Source: Adiantum capillus-veneris
Lineage: Eukaryota > Streptophyta > Polypodiopsida > Polypodiales > Pteridaceae
Direction: 5' to 3'
Assembly: GCA_014529385.2 (NCBI GenBank)
Contig: CM043955.1
Span: 139,737,108 to 139,801,107, forward strand
Length of the DNA stretch: 64,000 bases
The translations under genes were made by a program, and so were the position numbers. The notes beneath the pieces are model-generated. The model was not told the origin of the DNA, made no database searches, and saw only the letters and a program-made list of their open reading frames with translations. Of the stretch, positions 1 through 15,475 are shown piece after piece (the first letter of the stretch is position 1; each line of letters opens with the position of its first letter).

Positions 1-2036
1 CAAAGTTTCATGGCCATTTGTGACCGTCTCAATAGTCATGTGCTTCAAAATGCTAATTTCTTACTATTGGGCTCACCAAGGGTCCAACGACAAAATATTA
101 GTGTTTGTGGCGCCCTTGGCCTTTGAGACGGTTAGCGATAGCCATGAAACTTTGTAGGGGTGGGGATCAGGGTTCTTTCCCTTCCCCTACAAAGTTTCAT
201 GGCCATCTATTGCTGCCTCATCGATCATGCATTTCACAAACACTAATTTTTTTCCATTGGGCTCGTTAAGGATTCAAGGGTAAATAATTGGCGCTCGTGG
301 TGTCCTTGACCATCGAGACGGTTAGCAATACCCATGAAAATTTTCAAGGGTGGGGAATAGGGTTCTTTCTCCATACAAAGTTTCATGGCCATCCATCGCT
401 ACCTTGACGATGAAGCACTGCACAAATGCCAATTTTTTTCCATCGGGCTTGCCAAGGGTCCAAGGGCGAAAATTTGATATTCGTGGCATGCCTAACCATC
501 GAGGCGGCTAGCGATGACCATGAAACTTTACAAAGTGGGGAGTAGGGTGCTTTACCTACCCCTAGAAATATGCATGGCCATTTGTCATCGTCTCCACAGT
601 CAAGCGCTGCACAAACACCAAATTTTTGCCATTGGGCTGGCCAAGGGCCCAACAGAAAAAAATTGGCATTCGTGGTGCCCCTGACTGTCAAGAAGGTTAG
701 CGATGGCCGTAAAACTATATAGGGGTAGAGAGTAGGATGATTTCCCCACCCCTCCAAAGTTTCATGGCCATTTGTTGCAATCTCAATGGTTAGACGCTAC
801 ACAAACGCCATTTTTTTTCCATTGGGCTCGCTAAGGGCCAAACGGCAAAAGGTTGGCATTTGTGGCATCCCTGACCGTCAAGACGATTAATGATGGCCAT
901 GACAATGTGTAGGGGTGGAAAGTAGGGTTCTTCTCCAACCCCTGAAAAGTTTCATGGCCATGTGTTTCCCTCTTGATGGTCAAGCACTACACATACACGA
1001 ATTCTTTGCCATTGGGCTTGCCAAGGGCCCAACTGCAAAAAAATTGCATTCGTGGTGCCCCTGACCATCAAGACAGTTAGCGATGACCGTGAAAATTTTC
1101 AAGGGTGGAAAATAGGGTGATTTCCCTATCCTTGCAAATTTTCATGGTCGTCTATTGCCCTCTTGATGGTCAGGCACTGCATAAACAACAAATTTTTTCC
1201 ATTGGGCTCGCCAACATCCCAATGGCAAAAAATTGGCACTTGTGGCACCCCTGACCGTTGAGACGATTAGCGATGGCCATGAGACTTTGTAGCGGTAGAG
1301 AGTAGGGTGTTTTCTCTACCCTTGCAAAGTTTCATGGGCATATATTGCGGTCTTGATGGCCAGGTCTTGCACAAAGCCCAATTTTTTTCCATTGGGGTCA
1401 CCAAGGGTCCAACAATAAAAAATTGGCGATCCTATTGTCCCGAATCGTCGAGACGGTTAGCGATGCCCATGAAAATTTACAAGGGTAGGGAGTATGACTA
1501 TTTTCCTATCCTTGCAATCTTGACGTTTAGGTGCTACACAAACGTCATTTTTTTGCCATTAAACTTGCCAAGGGTCTAACGGCAAAAAATTGGCATTTGT
1601 GGCACCACTGACCATCGAGATGGTTATTGATGGCGATCAAACTTTGTAGGGGTAGGGAGTAGGATGCCTTTTATATCTTTGCAAATTTTCATGGCCATAT
1701 ATCACCTCCTTGTCGATCAAGCATTGCACAAACGCCAATTTTTTTCCATGGGGCTCGCCAAGGGCCCAAGGGCAAAAATTGGTGTTCGTTGCACCATTGA
1801 CCGTCAAGACGGCTAGCGATGGCCATGAAAATTTTCAAGGGTGGGGATTAGGGTGCTTCCTCTATCCTTGCAAAGTTTCATGGCCATCTATTGCCATCTT
1901 AATGGTCACGCACTAGACAAACGCCTATTTTTTGCCATTGGGCTCGCTAAGGGCCCAAAGAAAAAATTTGGCATTTGTGATGTCTTGTATGTCGAGATGG
2001 TTAGTGATCATTTCACGGCCATCTATTTTCATCTTC
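1..2036. repeat. Satellite array, ~190-bp unit of paired palindromes
   Basis: About eleven head-to-tail units begin near 1, 190, 376, 564, 755, 945, 1135, 1325, 1515 (internally deleted), 1682 and 1871, with a broken end near 2009-2036. Most steps are 186-191 bp. Each unit holds two imperfect palindromes: one around the GATGGCCATGAAACTTTG / CAAAGTTTCATGGCCATC arms, and one around GCCAATTTTTT...AAAAAATTGGC. The array therefore reads almost the same on both strands, and the short open frames on either strand give similar peptides (TNANFF...G.P). Those frames are by-products of the repeat and not genes. The array runs off the left edge of the window. Confidence 0.9.
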
Positions 2037-2149
2037 AAGATACATCATGTAGCTAGAATGTGAACACACCATAATCCATTGAATATAAGTACATCATCAT
2101 CAACATATATCAACCACAATGTCCAGTACAAGTGATCTTCATAAGCTAT

Positions 2150-2590
2150 AATCTATAAGCACAGAATCATAAAGATACATTATACAGAAGATGTCGTACA
2201 AGTGAACTGCATAAACCAAAACATGGCGACTGTAATCATAAAGACACATCGTACAAAGTTGTGATACAAGTGGACATCATAAATTAGAACATGGCTACTA
2301 CAATCATGAAGACATATCGTACAAAAGGTGTGGTACAAGTGAACTACAAAAACTAGAACATGGCAACTACAATCATAAAGACACATTGTATAAAGGTGTG
2401 GTACAAGTAGACTACATACTACTAGAACATGGAGACTTCAATCATGAAGACATATCGTACAAGGTGTGGTACATGTAGACTACATGTACTAGAACATGGC
2501 AAAATAATCATTAAGATAAATTGTACAAAAAGGTGTTGTACAAGTGGATTGCATAAACTATAACATGGAGAATACAACCATAAGCAAAAT
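2150..2590. repeat. Minisatellite, ~69-bp unit
   Basis: The word ACATGG recurs at 2221, 2289, 2359, 2428, 2494 and 2563, a period of 66-70 bp. Each is followed by a CAATCATGAAGACA-like stretch, a CATCGTACAAAGGTGT-like stretch and GGTACAAGTGGAC. A weaker copy precedes them from about 2150. It abuts the right end of the palindromic satellite. No coding function is suggested. Confidence 0.85.
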
Positions 2591-6360
<3,770 letters not shown>

Positions 6361-6521
6361 TGTGTGTTTGGGAGAGAAGCAATTGCATGTTGCTAAGTTG
6401 CATACCTGTATTATACGTGTATATCCAAATAAAACATATTTCGATCAAAATATGTTTTACTTTATAAAAAAAAGGCACTGCAACAGTTCATTCAAACTAT
6501 CTCACAACAGTGACGTCTAGG

Positions 6522-6535
6522 ATAGAGAGAGAGAC

Positions 6536-6584
<49 letters not shown>
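6522..6584. repeat. (GA)n microsatellite
   Basis: GA-rich run with a few GACA interruptions at its left end, then perfect GA to 6584. Confidence 0.95.
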
Positions 6585-6587
<3 letters not shown>

Positions 6588-6689
6588 TAGTCAGGTGATC
6601 ACTTCTGCTTCTTTTTTGTGTTTTTTTCTCTTACGTTGTATTTTCTAGCATTGTTGTTGTGGATCTTTTCTCGCACCTCAATATTAGTT

Positions 6690-6737
6690 TGCAGGTTAGT
6701 ACACTCTCTTTCACTGTGTTGACCCCTGTGTCACACT

Positions 6738-6814
<77 letters not shown>

Positions 6815-7640
6815 AGACACCTGTCCTTGGCTGTGTTGATCCTCATGACACACTGCAAGGGGGATTTAGACTTTAGACACATTGTCCTTGACTGCTGCTA
6901 ACCTCCGTGTCGCACTGCAAGGAGTAGCTTAGGTTGTGTAATTAGATTTCCCATCTTTGGTTGTTGTTGACCACTGAGTTGCACTGCAGGGAGGGATTAT
7001 CTATCTTATATCCTTTCTTCCTGGTTGTTGCTGACCACTACGTCGCACTGCAGGAAGATTGGGTTTAATACATTCTTCATCTATGTCTCTTGTTGACCAC
7101 TATGTCGCATTGTAGGGAGGGGTTTAGGGTTTTTAAATTGTTCGTTCTTGGTTGTTGCTGACCATCACATTGCACCACAAGAATATTGGATTCAATAGAT
7201 TCCTCGTCTCTGGTTGTTGTTGACCACCATGTCACACTGTAGGGAGGGGCTTAGGGTTTTTAAATTCTTCATTCTTGGCTATTGCTGACCATCATGTCGC
7301 ACTGCAAGAAGATTGGATTTAATAGATTCCTTGTCTCTGGATGTTGCTGACCACCACATCGCACTGCATCTCTCTTGGCCGTTGTTGACCATCACATCGC
7401 AATGCAAGTTAATTGGATTTATAAAAATTCTCGTCTGACTGTTGTTGACCACCCTGTCGCATTGCAGAGAGGGGTAAGGTATTTTAAATCCTTCATCCCT
7501 GACTATTGCTGACTACCACGTTGCACTATAGGGAGATTGGTTTTAATAGATTTTTTGTCTCTAGCTAGCCACCCCGTCACACTGTGCAGGGAGGAGTTAT
7601 ATATTTTTAGATCTTTCTTTGCTGGTTGTTGTTATTGTGC
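6690..7640. repeat. Minisatellite, ~60-70 bp unit, split by GA run
   Basis: Around fifteen degenerate copies of a motif like GTTGCTGACCACNNNGTCGC followed by ACTGCAGGGAGG occur at spacings of roughly 40-73 bp, for example near 6832, 6892, 6965, 7028, 7088, 7155, 7215, 7277, 7341, 7382, 7443, 7504, 7566 and 7625. A first copy near 6715 is separated from the rest by the GA microsatellite at 6742-6811. Every copy keeps the GCACTGCA core best. Confidence 0.8.
6742..6811. repeat. (GA)n microsatellite
   Basis: Perfect GA run of about 70 bp inserted between the first two copies of the surrounding minisatellite. Confidence 0.95.
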
Positions 7641-9395
7641 ATGAAATGTTTTTGTATTTTTCTATTTACAGTCATGTATGTCAAAGTTATATCTATTCTA
7701 GATCTACCTTAATTTTATTTGCTTCATGCATTTTTAGGCTTCGGTCATGGTAGAGACAAAGTTAACACGTCAGCATCGCAAAAACATTTGTGATGCTCTA
7801 ATTTTATCTCTATAGAGCTTCAAACGATCATTTTCCCTTGAAAATATCAGGACCAACATCTTATGTATATAGTCTCTCATATATTCTCAAACGCTTGGTT
7901 GCGTGTATTCTAGAGCCCTCTGAGGTTCTCAAGCGTAGTTTTTTGCAAAATGTAAATTAAGATCTTGCTAGTGGAAAATTCCCCAAATCCTTAGATAGGC
8001 CTAAAATATGGGATTCAAGCCTTTGTTTGAATGGAGTCCATAATATTGGCTATCATGTTGTAACCAAATTTGGCTTGAGGCCTGTAACAATTTTTTTTGC
8101 CATTGATGGTGTGCAATGTGTGGTGATATTTCAAACTAGATCTTTTATCGTATTTTCAGTTAGGTCTTTAAAGTTCTTCAAGTTAGGGTTTTAAAGTATT
8201 TCAAGTTGGATCGCAAAAATTCTCTAAACAATCTCTCTTTTCTAAGTGCTACGGCTTCGCTCACTAAAGTTTATTGTTTTGCATTTCATATATGGAAGAT
8301 ATTGCTCCTGACTAGAATCCACAGTAGCCTAATGATCCTTTTCTTAATCACACATTGGCACAAAAAATTTACAAAGAGGAAGAGATCTAGGTGGATCAAG
8401 GAGATCTTAACACTTTGGCTACGTGTCCCAAGAGGACGAATCAAAACTTCAAGGGGAGCCATTGGGCTACATGAAATGCAAGCAACTGTGTCCAAATCAT
8501 ATTGTACGCAATACATTGTTTTGATTTAGTGGAAATGCCAAGGCATTTGCTCCCTTCAAAGTTTCAGATTTTCAACACACTATCCTCACAAGAAATATGC
8601 TTTCAAGATTTATCCAAGTATACAGATCGCCACCAAATAATAATCAAGTGGCGATTTTATTTGTGCAACAATGCTATTGTTATTATGTATTGTGGCTCAA
8701 ACTAGATTGGAATGATTGTCTCACTATAGGAGGCATCGGCAAAGGACGCTTGGCCGAGAAGATTCATGCCCGGGAAGCCAATCAAAAAGACCCTCCTCGC
8801 AAAAGGGGTTACACATATTTGGCCGAAGAAATTGCAGTCTTTGAGCAGCTTGCAATCTAAGAGGTGGATTTGGCAAGTCAAGGAGAGACCCCAGCCATGA
8901 TGTGCGCTCATATAGTAGAGCTAGAAAGAAAGTTGGTATGGTACGAGGAAGATATGGGCATGTAATCAAAGAAGAGTTGGGCAATGCAGGTCCGAGCAAT
9001 TCATTCAACAATTCAAAATTTTGTGTATCTGATCTTTCAGGGGATCCAACCCATGATCTAAATTAAATCTCCCAAAAAATCATGAGATCTTTTTGTACCT
9101 TAAATCTCAAGATTTGTAGCTAAAACCTCTTTTTGATATGTAAATCTCTATTTGTTGAAACAAAAAACACTTGTGGACACTCATGCGTCATAACAACCAG
9201 CCTCATTTGAGTTCAAAAAAGCATGCAAATCTAGTGGAAATATGTCGGATGTTGTTGCAATTGTGTAAGTTTTATTCTCTTTCCGTCCCTTTTTTCGACA
9301 ATGATAGAAAGAAGATGAAGAGAAAGAGAGACAATGAGAGACAGACTCCACACAGCTTTCACATTACAAAATTAATTGAGAATATAGTACAAACT
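7641..9395. other. Intergenic DNA, no assigned gene
   Basis: Mostly AT-rich non-coding sequence. A plus-strand stretch ending at 8860 reads GGIGKGRLAEKIHAREANQK and continues with RKRGYTYLAEEIAVFEQLAI before a stop. After that stop the same frame gives a further charged segment (near 8861-8970). This looks like a decayed protein fragment, but I cannot name the family. Confidence 0.35.
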
Positions 9396-10280
9396 TTATA
9401 GCTCATCCAGCCCCTTAATCACTGGCACCATATCATCAATTGCTTCGACATCTGAACATTCTGGATCAATATCTTCCTGGATCCATTCCATTTCATCATC
9501 GGAGTTGAGCTCATTTTCAATTTCTTCATGTGTTTGAAAGCGTGCGAAGCTTTCTTCAGTGGCACGTGTGGCTAAATTTGTTGGCTTATGCATAATTTGC
9601 ATGTTACAAAATACATACACCAAGTCCGCAGCTTGTTTAGGACTTAATCCATTTTGTTTTTTAGTATGCACAAAAGCAAATGAAGACCAATTTCTTTCAC
9701 AGCTACCACTTGAGGCGGCAACATAAAATACTCTCACAACCACATATTGAAGTTCCACTTTTTCTCCACCATACTCTTTTCACCAAACTGGTGCGCTCAT
9801 CGTCTTGATGGCATCTATATGCCAAGGAACCCAAAACATTCATAGGCCGTCTTCTGTGTGTATGCCACCTATCCATCCACATTGCCTAATAGTTGGGCAT
9901 ACACTTTCTTGAAATCACTGATCACTTCATTATTTGCAGATTGATCGTGCATCTGGAACTTGGGATCTAAGACGAACCCTGCTCCATGTAAAGGGGTATG
10001 CAGTTGCTCCCATCGTCTTTTAACAAACGACATCATCATGGCTTTCTCTTTTCCTACATAAGATGTACAGTCTTTTAGCTTATGAGAATTCTTTGTCCAC
10101 TAATCATCTCAGATGAGTGAAGGGTTCTGTGACAGAAAAAATTTTGTCTACATTTCTCCAAAAAATAGGAGAGTTTACAAGCTGATAGCATTTGGAAGCA
10201 GCAGGTTCATACTTGGAATATTTATCAAGCCAAATGTCCCATCTTCTATCTGCCACTGTTTCAATGGCAAGCAATCAAAA
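9396..10280 (-). pseudogene. hAT-family transposase, C-terminal half, decayed
   Basis: Read on the minus strand, the conserved segments of plant hAT transposases occur in order. They are a block with ETVADRRWDIWLDKY near 10270, RWEQLHTPLHGAGFVLDPKF near 10020-9960, and the C-terminal dimerisation block SSGSCERNWSSFAFVHTKKQ followed by DLVYVFCNMQI near 9700-9590. An acidic tail ends at 9396. In-frame stops near 10100 and 9885, and a shift near 9780, show it is dead. The N-terminal BED finger and first catalytic Asp region are not present. The minisatellite at 10300-10960 adjoins the upstream side and may sit in a former intron. Family assignment is firm; mobility is excluded for this copy. Confidence 0.88.
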
Positions 10281-10299
10281 TTCACTACTTATCTCAGTC

Positions 10300-10960
10300 T
10301 CTTCTAGGTGTGAGAATACCTCTACACAAAGCAAGAGATTATTATTTAATCTACCTAAATTGCCTGCAGTGTGAGTATTATTCTACACATGACAGACAAT
10401 CATCAGATAAATCTAACCTAAGTTAGTTCCATGTGTGAACATAGTTCAACACACAACAACTAACTCTTAACTTTAGCTATTTAACTTAAGTTACTTCTAA
10501 GTGTGAACATAGTTCAACACAAAGCAAATAATTGCTAAATTTAACTATTTTAAATCACTTTTAAGTGTGAGTTTCCTCTACAAAAGACAAGTAATCACTA
10601 ACCACTTACTTAATTTACCTCCCAGTGTAAGATATACTTCATACAGAGCATAGCATATAAATTTACACAAGGCAAATAATCACTAACCACTTTACTTAAT
10701 TTACCTCCCAGTGTAAGATATACTTCACACAAAGCATATAAATTTTAAACTTAAAATTCCATAGCCTTAAAAAAACTACATTTAACTAATTTAACTTTTT
10801 ATCCTACGCTAACTTTTTACTCTACGCAAGGCAAGCAATCAATAACCATTTTACTTAATTTACCTCCCGGTGTAAGATACTTCACACAGAGCATATAAAT
10901 TTTAAACACAAAACTCCATAGCCTTTAAAAAACTACATTTAACTAATTTAAGTTTTTATC
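10300..10960. repeat. Minisatellite, ~60-70 bp AT-rich unit
   Basis: The word GTGTGAG/GTGTGAAC/GTGTAAG recurs at about 10309, 10369, 10433, 10501, 10565, 10625, 10711 and 10870. Each is followed by a CTCTACACAAAGCAA-like stretch and an AT-rich stretch with TTTAACT or TTAATTTACCT. The last copies are longer (86 and ~160 bp) and include a second shared block (AAACTACATTTAACTAATTT). It lies beside the hAT remnant. Confidence 0.8.
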
Positions 10961-11412
10961 CTACACTTACTTTTTACTAAAAAGAATTAATAACTAAATT
11001 TAAAATGGCTTTTTTTGAGAAAAAAAAGTAATGTTGTAAAGCTCATCTATAGATGAGATAAGGGGGAAGAGAGATCAATAGAATGAGGAAAACAGTCCGT
11101 TTTCACGGTATATAAATGACTATATTTTTGATCGAAATATATATTTCGATCAAAATTCTAAAAAATTATATGATATGGTGTTTTTGTTGATGTGACACCG
11201 TATAATACGGTCAAATAAAGATAGGTGTCATATAATACGCCCGTGTAAAGCTTATTATAAGTACACCATATAACGTACATTGTATTATATGTACACCATA
11301 TAACGTACAATGCAACTTAGCGTGTGTGTATGTATGAGAGAGAGAAAAGCAGGCGTGAATGTATATGTGTATGTGTTGTGTGTCAAAGAGAGGCAGTGTG
11401 CATGCATGAGAG

Positions 11413-11447
<35 letters not shown>

Positions 11448-11644
11448 CTCTAAGTGTGAGTCCCAGATGCAACGTGTCATCGCGTCTAACACTTGAGATC
11501 CTCGCATCAGCGTCGATCGAGGGGTTCCTCTTTGCAGAATCGGCTATGGTGTGCTTGATCTGCTCAATGTCACACTCAAACTTGAACTCGCACTCGATGA
11601 CTCAAGTTAGAGTGTGACTCGGTAAATATTTTTTAAAATTGAAA
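10961..11644. other. Non-coding; short repeats and (GA)n
   Basis: Contains two close copies of TACACCATATAACGTACA near 11261 and 11291, a further TATAATACG pair near 11200-11240, and a GA run at 11409-11444. Reading frames across the GA run are low complexity. No gene is supported. Confidence 0.5.
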
Positions 11645-11895
11645 ACATGTAACTCGACGAGTTACATGTCCACGTAACTCGGCAAGTTAAGTGTATACGT
11701 AACTTGCCAAGTTACATGGATACACAAGCATTGACGATCCATGTAACTTGTTGAGTTACGTAGTCTCCTTGACTAGGATGCCACAATGGTGTTCAATGTC
11801 CATCCACGGTGGCGGCCACATAACTCGATGAGGTACGTGGCTTGCTTGCATGGAGAGCAACGTGTACTTTCCACATAATTCATCGACTTATGTGC
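11645..11895. repeat. Cluster of GTAACTCG-type short palindromes
   Basis: A 17-bp perfect palindrome GTAACTCGACGAGTTAC near 11650 is followed by relatives near 11675, 11699 and 11742 and by weaker ones near 11820 and 11873 (CATAACTCGATGAGGTAC, CATAATTCATCGACTTATG). Each has two inverted half-sites of the type GTAACTYG. The surrounding sequence is otherwise unlike from copy to copy. Function is unknown. Confidence 0.65.
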
Positions 11896-13595
11896 ACAAT
11901 CCACACTGGCATGGACGTGGAACAACTCTTCTACCAATGTGGAGTGGGTGTGTAACAAAGCGAGTTTGGGACACTCCATTTAGTAATTCGGCAAGTTTTG
12001 AGACTATGATGATTTAGCCGCATTACGGATGTCACGCTTGGGTGGGGACTACGAGAAGTGGGTATGCTTGATCATGCATGCACCCCAATCCCGCATCTTC
12101 AAGGAAACTATAAGACCAAAAAAGAGCATAAGGACAGAAGTAGGATATCAAACCCAAAAGTTTTAGAAAAAGAAACCACTTTTAAGGGAGCCAACACACT
12201 TACGGTAGACCAGTCAAAGCCATAGTAACCATTAAACCGTTTAGTTCCAAAATCAATGATTTTGCAAAAACTAGAAATTGAGTAAGAGAACCCAATCTTT
12301 AGATAGTAAGATAATCTCTGGTTCTAATATACCAAAATTAATCAAAGCATACCCAATGCAAGGTGTAAGTACCATTGAAATGTAAGGCTAGGCAAGGCCC
12401 ATTTAGGAAATGGTCTCCTCGCTCAAGCCAAAAAATCTAACTGTTTGCAAAATTTAAAGACACATAACCAGAATGCCATGAAATTCATAAACCTCATTTC
12501 AAAGTTTAAATAAGAATCTATTTTTTCAAGAGAAAGGTAGTACTGCAAACCAGAATGCTTCAAAATTCTTTGAAAAAGACTATTACTATTATTGATAGTA
12601 CCAACCGCAAGTGACCCAATGCCCTAACCAAGTGCTAGTGAAAAAAACTATGCTAACCTCAAGTAAATAGAAAGATTTAGGGATGAGCAAGGGGAAGCAT
12701 CCTTGCACCACACTCAATTGGTGTCACCCGGAGTTCCCATGCCATCTCACATTCCACCTCGCATGCAAGGAAGAGCATTCTTTCTAGGGAATGATATAGA
12801 GGGTTTAAAGCACATTGACATAGTCTGTTATTTATGCTTGTTAGCGGTTTTGTGCTTGTAAATTGTGCATGCAATAAAAATTTTCTAATCAAATTTAAAT
12901 TTATCAGAGCTTTTAAATTTAGATTCCTTGTTTCAACAGTTTTCTAGTGATATATAATATGATCGATATATGTATAGAATAGCCCATCATTAAATCCAAT
13001 TAGCATATCTCCATTTTATGGTGACTAGCATTGTCCATAGACATGCTCTTTGGTAAAATTTAACGTGATTTCCCCCAGAGTTCAAAGCACCTAGAGCTAG
13101 GGCACTCAAAGATGGCATTGTCTATGATACTCTTCGAAGGGAGTTCAAACTTTCCACCATTGATATAAGGATTAGAGCAGTGAAAGGTGACCTATTCAAT
13201 GAGAGTATAAGTATTTTTGAGATGCAAGGCATTGCAGATGTTGGAAATGATCGAGTGTAAAGCTATGGGAAGAAGTGAAACAAGAGAAGTTCAAAGTCAA
13301 AAATTCAGTATGGCTACATAGAACTAGAAGATGAGTGATATGAACTATGTTATAGATATGTTGATGACATGGCTTGTTCAGCAAGACCAATAGCACGGAG
13401 ATCCATAGAAACTTTACAACAAACCACCCTACAAAGCAATAAATTAAAGGTGCGCTTGACCCTATTAAATGGTCATCTTTAGAATAAATGAACCATAGCA
13501 AGAAGCTTAAAGTCAAGTGAGGTGCACTGCCTATGACACTAAGTGACACGTGGACGCACATGGAGGTATGTAAGGGGATCGACAACGGAGTGGGC
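11896..13595. other. Intergenic DNA, nothing recognised
   Basis: No long frame, repeat or RNA gene is evident. Short frames such as the minus-strand ones near 12892-12677 and 13597-13196 have no recognisable motif. Confidence 0.4.
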
Positions 13596-13599
13596 AAGC

Positions 13600-13725
13600 C
13601 CCCAAAAAAATGGTGACGTTGGTGAGGAGCCCAGATTGGAACCCACGACCTCGCGCCCCAATGCCTTTTGAGGCTTCACCTAACCACGTTATTCGTCCGC
13701 GCACATGTGAAAGGAATGCCGTTTT
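13600..13725 (-). mobile_element. Possible tRNA-derived SINE fragment
   Basis: On the minus strand an A-box-like GTGGTTAGGTGAAGCC is followed about 35 bp later by a B-box-like GTGGGTTCCAATCTGG. That is the spacing of the internal RNA polymerase III promoter of tRNA genes and tRNA-derived SINEs. No cloverleaf could be drawn with confidence and no poly-A tail or target duplication was located. It may be a chance match or an old SINE. Confidence 0.25.
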
Positions 13726-13878
13726 ACATGGTGTTATAAACAATAAACCTTGACTGGCCTAGAACTAAACTCGGATAGGCCCCATGTTTGGGTTTAGTTC
13801 TTGGCCGAGTTTAGTTTTAACAAAACATCTACAGTGCAGATCACCTCGACGATTGCATGTGGAGTTCCCATCCATTGA

Positions 13879-13879
<1 letters not shown>

Positions 13880-13914
<35 letters not shown>
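13880..13914. repeat. Poly-C tract (35 bp)
   Basis: Uninterrupted run of C. The proline-rich frame crossing it is an artefact. Confidence 0.95.
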
Positions 13915-13916
<2 letters not shown>

Positions 13917-13919
13917 TTC

Positions 13920-14833
13920 TTAAATGCTCCGTGTCACTTAGTCTTGAGGGTGCACTGCTAGGAGTTTATCCAGGTTTAAAGAGAATAGACAACCTTAACT
14001 CAACTAGAATTTCTTTTGCTCCAAGTTACATAACTAGTAAACAATGCTTTTTTTCAAATCTAGGTGGAGAAGCATCTCAATCTTCTCCATGTTGCTTAGA
14101 GGCTAGCACTTCCCCACTCTATCACCAGAATTTTTCCATGAAGAAGAATAGCAGTCGATCCATCATTCCATAGTCTTCTAAGTGCTTCCAAGTGTATGAG
14201 AGCCAATGTAGAACGAGAGAGGATGCCAAATGCATCTTGAGGCAAGGCTTACATATCATGAGGCTATAAACATAATAGAAGGATACAATATTTTCCATTA
14301 CGTGTATACATTACTTATATCCAAGCGAGAGCAAAAGTCTTATCAAAATCCATGCTCTTATCTTTATATTCTTTTGCCACAAGTGTAGCCTTATAGAGCG
14401 ATCAACACCATCATTAGATTTTACTTTTTGTCACAAGCCTAAAGGTGAAGGCAAAAGTCTGATAAGAATATAGCAAAGCATCAAGAAATATCAGCACAAC
14501 AATATTGGCACGAATGCTCTCACCAATCGCAATTAACTATTCATTGAGATCTTTGACCCTGTAAGAAATGCATCCATATCATCCTCCTCGTGCATGACCT
14601 TGCACTCTAGCTCCTTATGCATGTAAGCAACTTTTATCAAATTTGTGCCCACATACAAAGGAGACAGCCTATCCCATCTCAGCTTTTATGAGGCCAAATC
14701 AAAATTTTGGCAACCCGAAGATCAAAAATATCTCCCAAAGATTATGTCGGTTGACAACTGCTTACCAAAAATTACCTCAATCGGAGAATGTGAGCTAGAA
14801 GGGGGTGTTGGCAACACTACCCTGGATGTCAAA
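13920..14833 (-). pseudogene. Copia-type retrotransposon pol remnant
   Basis: On the minus strand near 14400-14330 the frame reads LYKATLVAKEYKDKSMDFDK followed by TFALA. This matches the start of the Copia reverse transcriptase (consensus YKARLVAKGY...DYEETFSPV). Sequence on both sides has many stops. It lies just inside a minus-oriented LTR and primer-binding site at 14834-15076, which fits one decayed minus-strand Copia element. The rest of pol cannot be followed. Confidence 0.55.
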
Positions 14834-14851
14834 GCCTGCTTTGATACCAAT
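14834..14851 (-). promoter_or_regulatory. Retrotransposon primer-binding site
   Basis: Read on the minus strand this is ATTGGTATCAAAGCAGGC. It is one change from the usual plant initiator-Met-tRNA primer site TGGTATCAGAGC and lies immediately inside the LTR end at 14852. Confidence 0.65.
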
Positions 14852-15076
14852 TGTAATAAATACAAATGCAAGAATGCACTCAAAGGTGGAGAAGATGAAT
14901 GAGAAGCTCAAGAGTACACAACAAAGGATATAGCATTAGCATTACTGAGTGTGCAAATACAAAGATAAGGTGTGCCCTAGAGTAATGGCCATATATACAA
15001 GCCGGAAGAAAAAAACCTTCTACATAGGGAAAAAAGTGCCCTAGTAGTCCTAAGTTTGTTTTCACACGTCACTACA
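14852..15076 (-). mobile_element. LTR of decayed minus-strand Copia element
   Basis: About 225 bp bounded on the minus strand by TGTAGTGACG and TTATTACA (TG...CA), next to a primer-binding site. The right boundary is my choice of the nearest TG and is less certain than the left one. The partner LTR was not found. Confidence 0.45.
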
Positions 15077-15202
15077 ATAATATGAAAACAAGGAGGAGGA
15101 GAAAATAGAAGACAAACTAAAAACATCCAAAGTGGCAAAGGATAGAGTGACAAAGAACGAAAGACAAAAGCAAGTATTGTAGTTGAAAGATGAAAGCGTG
15201 TA

Positions 15203-15470
15203 TTGTTCCGAATTCCATGCGAAAGCCCAAAAACCACAATGACAAATATTGAGCTTTACAAAGCATGGGGCAAGGTGCAAGATCAACAAGCCTTAATCTT
15301 TTTTGACATGGGAGCCATGGCCAACATTGTTTCTACCAATATGGAGACTCGGCTTGGAGTCAAGCTGGGAGCACAAATACATGAAGCATTAGCAACATGA
15401 GGGCATGGTTGCCATAATGTCTCTCATTGGCAAGATTTTCTTGCATTGTTAGGGTTATGTAGGGCATGAG
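15203..15470 (+). pseudogene. Gypsy gag end and protease N-terminus
   Basis: The frame reads IELYKAWGKVQDQQALIFFD then MGAMANIV, aligning with the protease start of E5 ([20 protein letters not shown]). The catalytic D-S/T-G of retroviral-type proteases is D-M-G here. The frame stops after ALAT at 15400, and homologous sequence continues to the insertion point at 15475. Confidence 0.75.
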
Positions 15471-15475
15471 GAGTT

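Noticed and set aside
383-2056. Open frames on both strands across the satellite
   Set aside because: They are all translations of the same palindromic repeat; similar peptides on opposite strands follow from the dyad symmetry.
10300-10960. CRISPR-like regularly spaced repeat
   Set aside because: Whole unit is repeated with gradual divergence, there are no unique spacers, and the genome is eukaryotic.
13600-13725. Functional tRNA gene
   Set aside because: Box-like motifs only; no acceptor stem pairing seen. Kept as a low-confidence SINE candidate.
13784-14173. Proline-rich protein frame
   Set aside because: The prolines come from a 35-bp C tract; the opposite strand carries Copia remnants.
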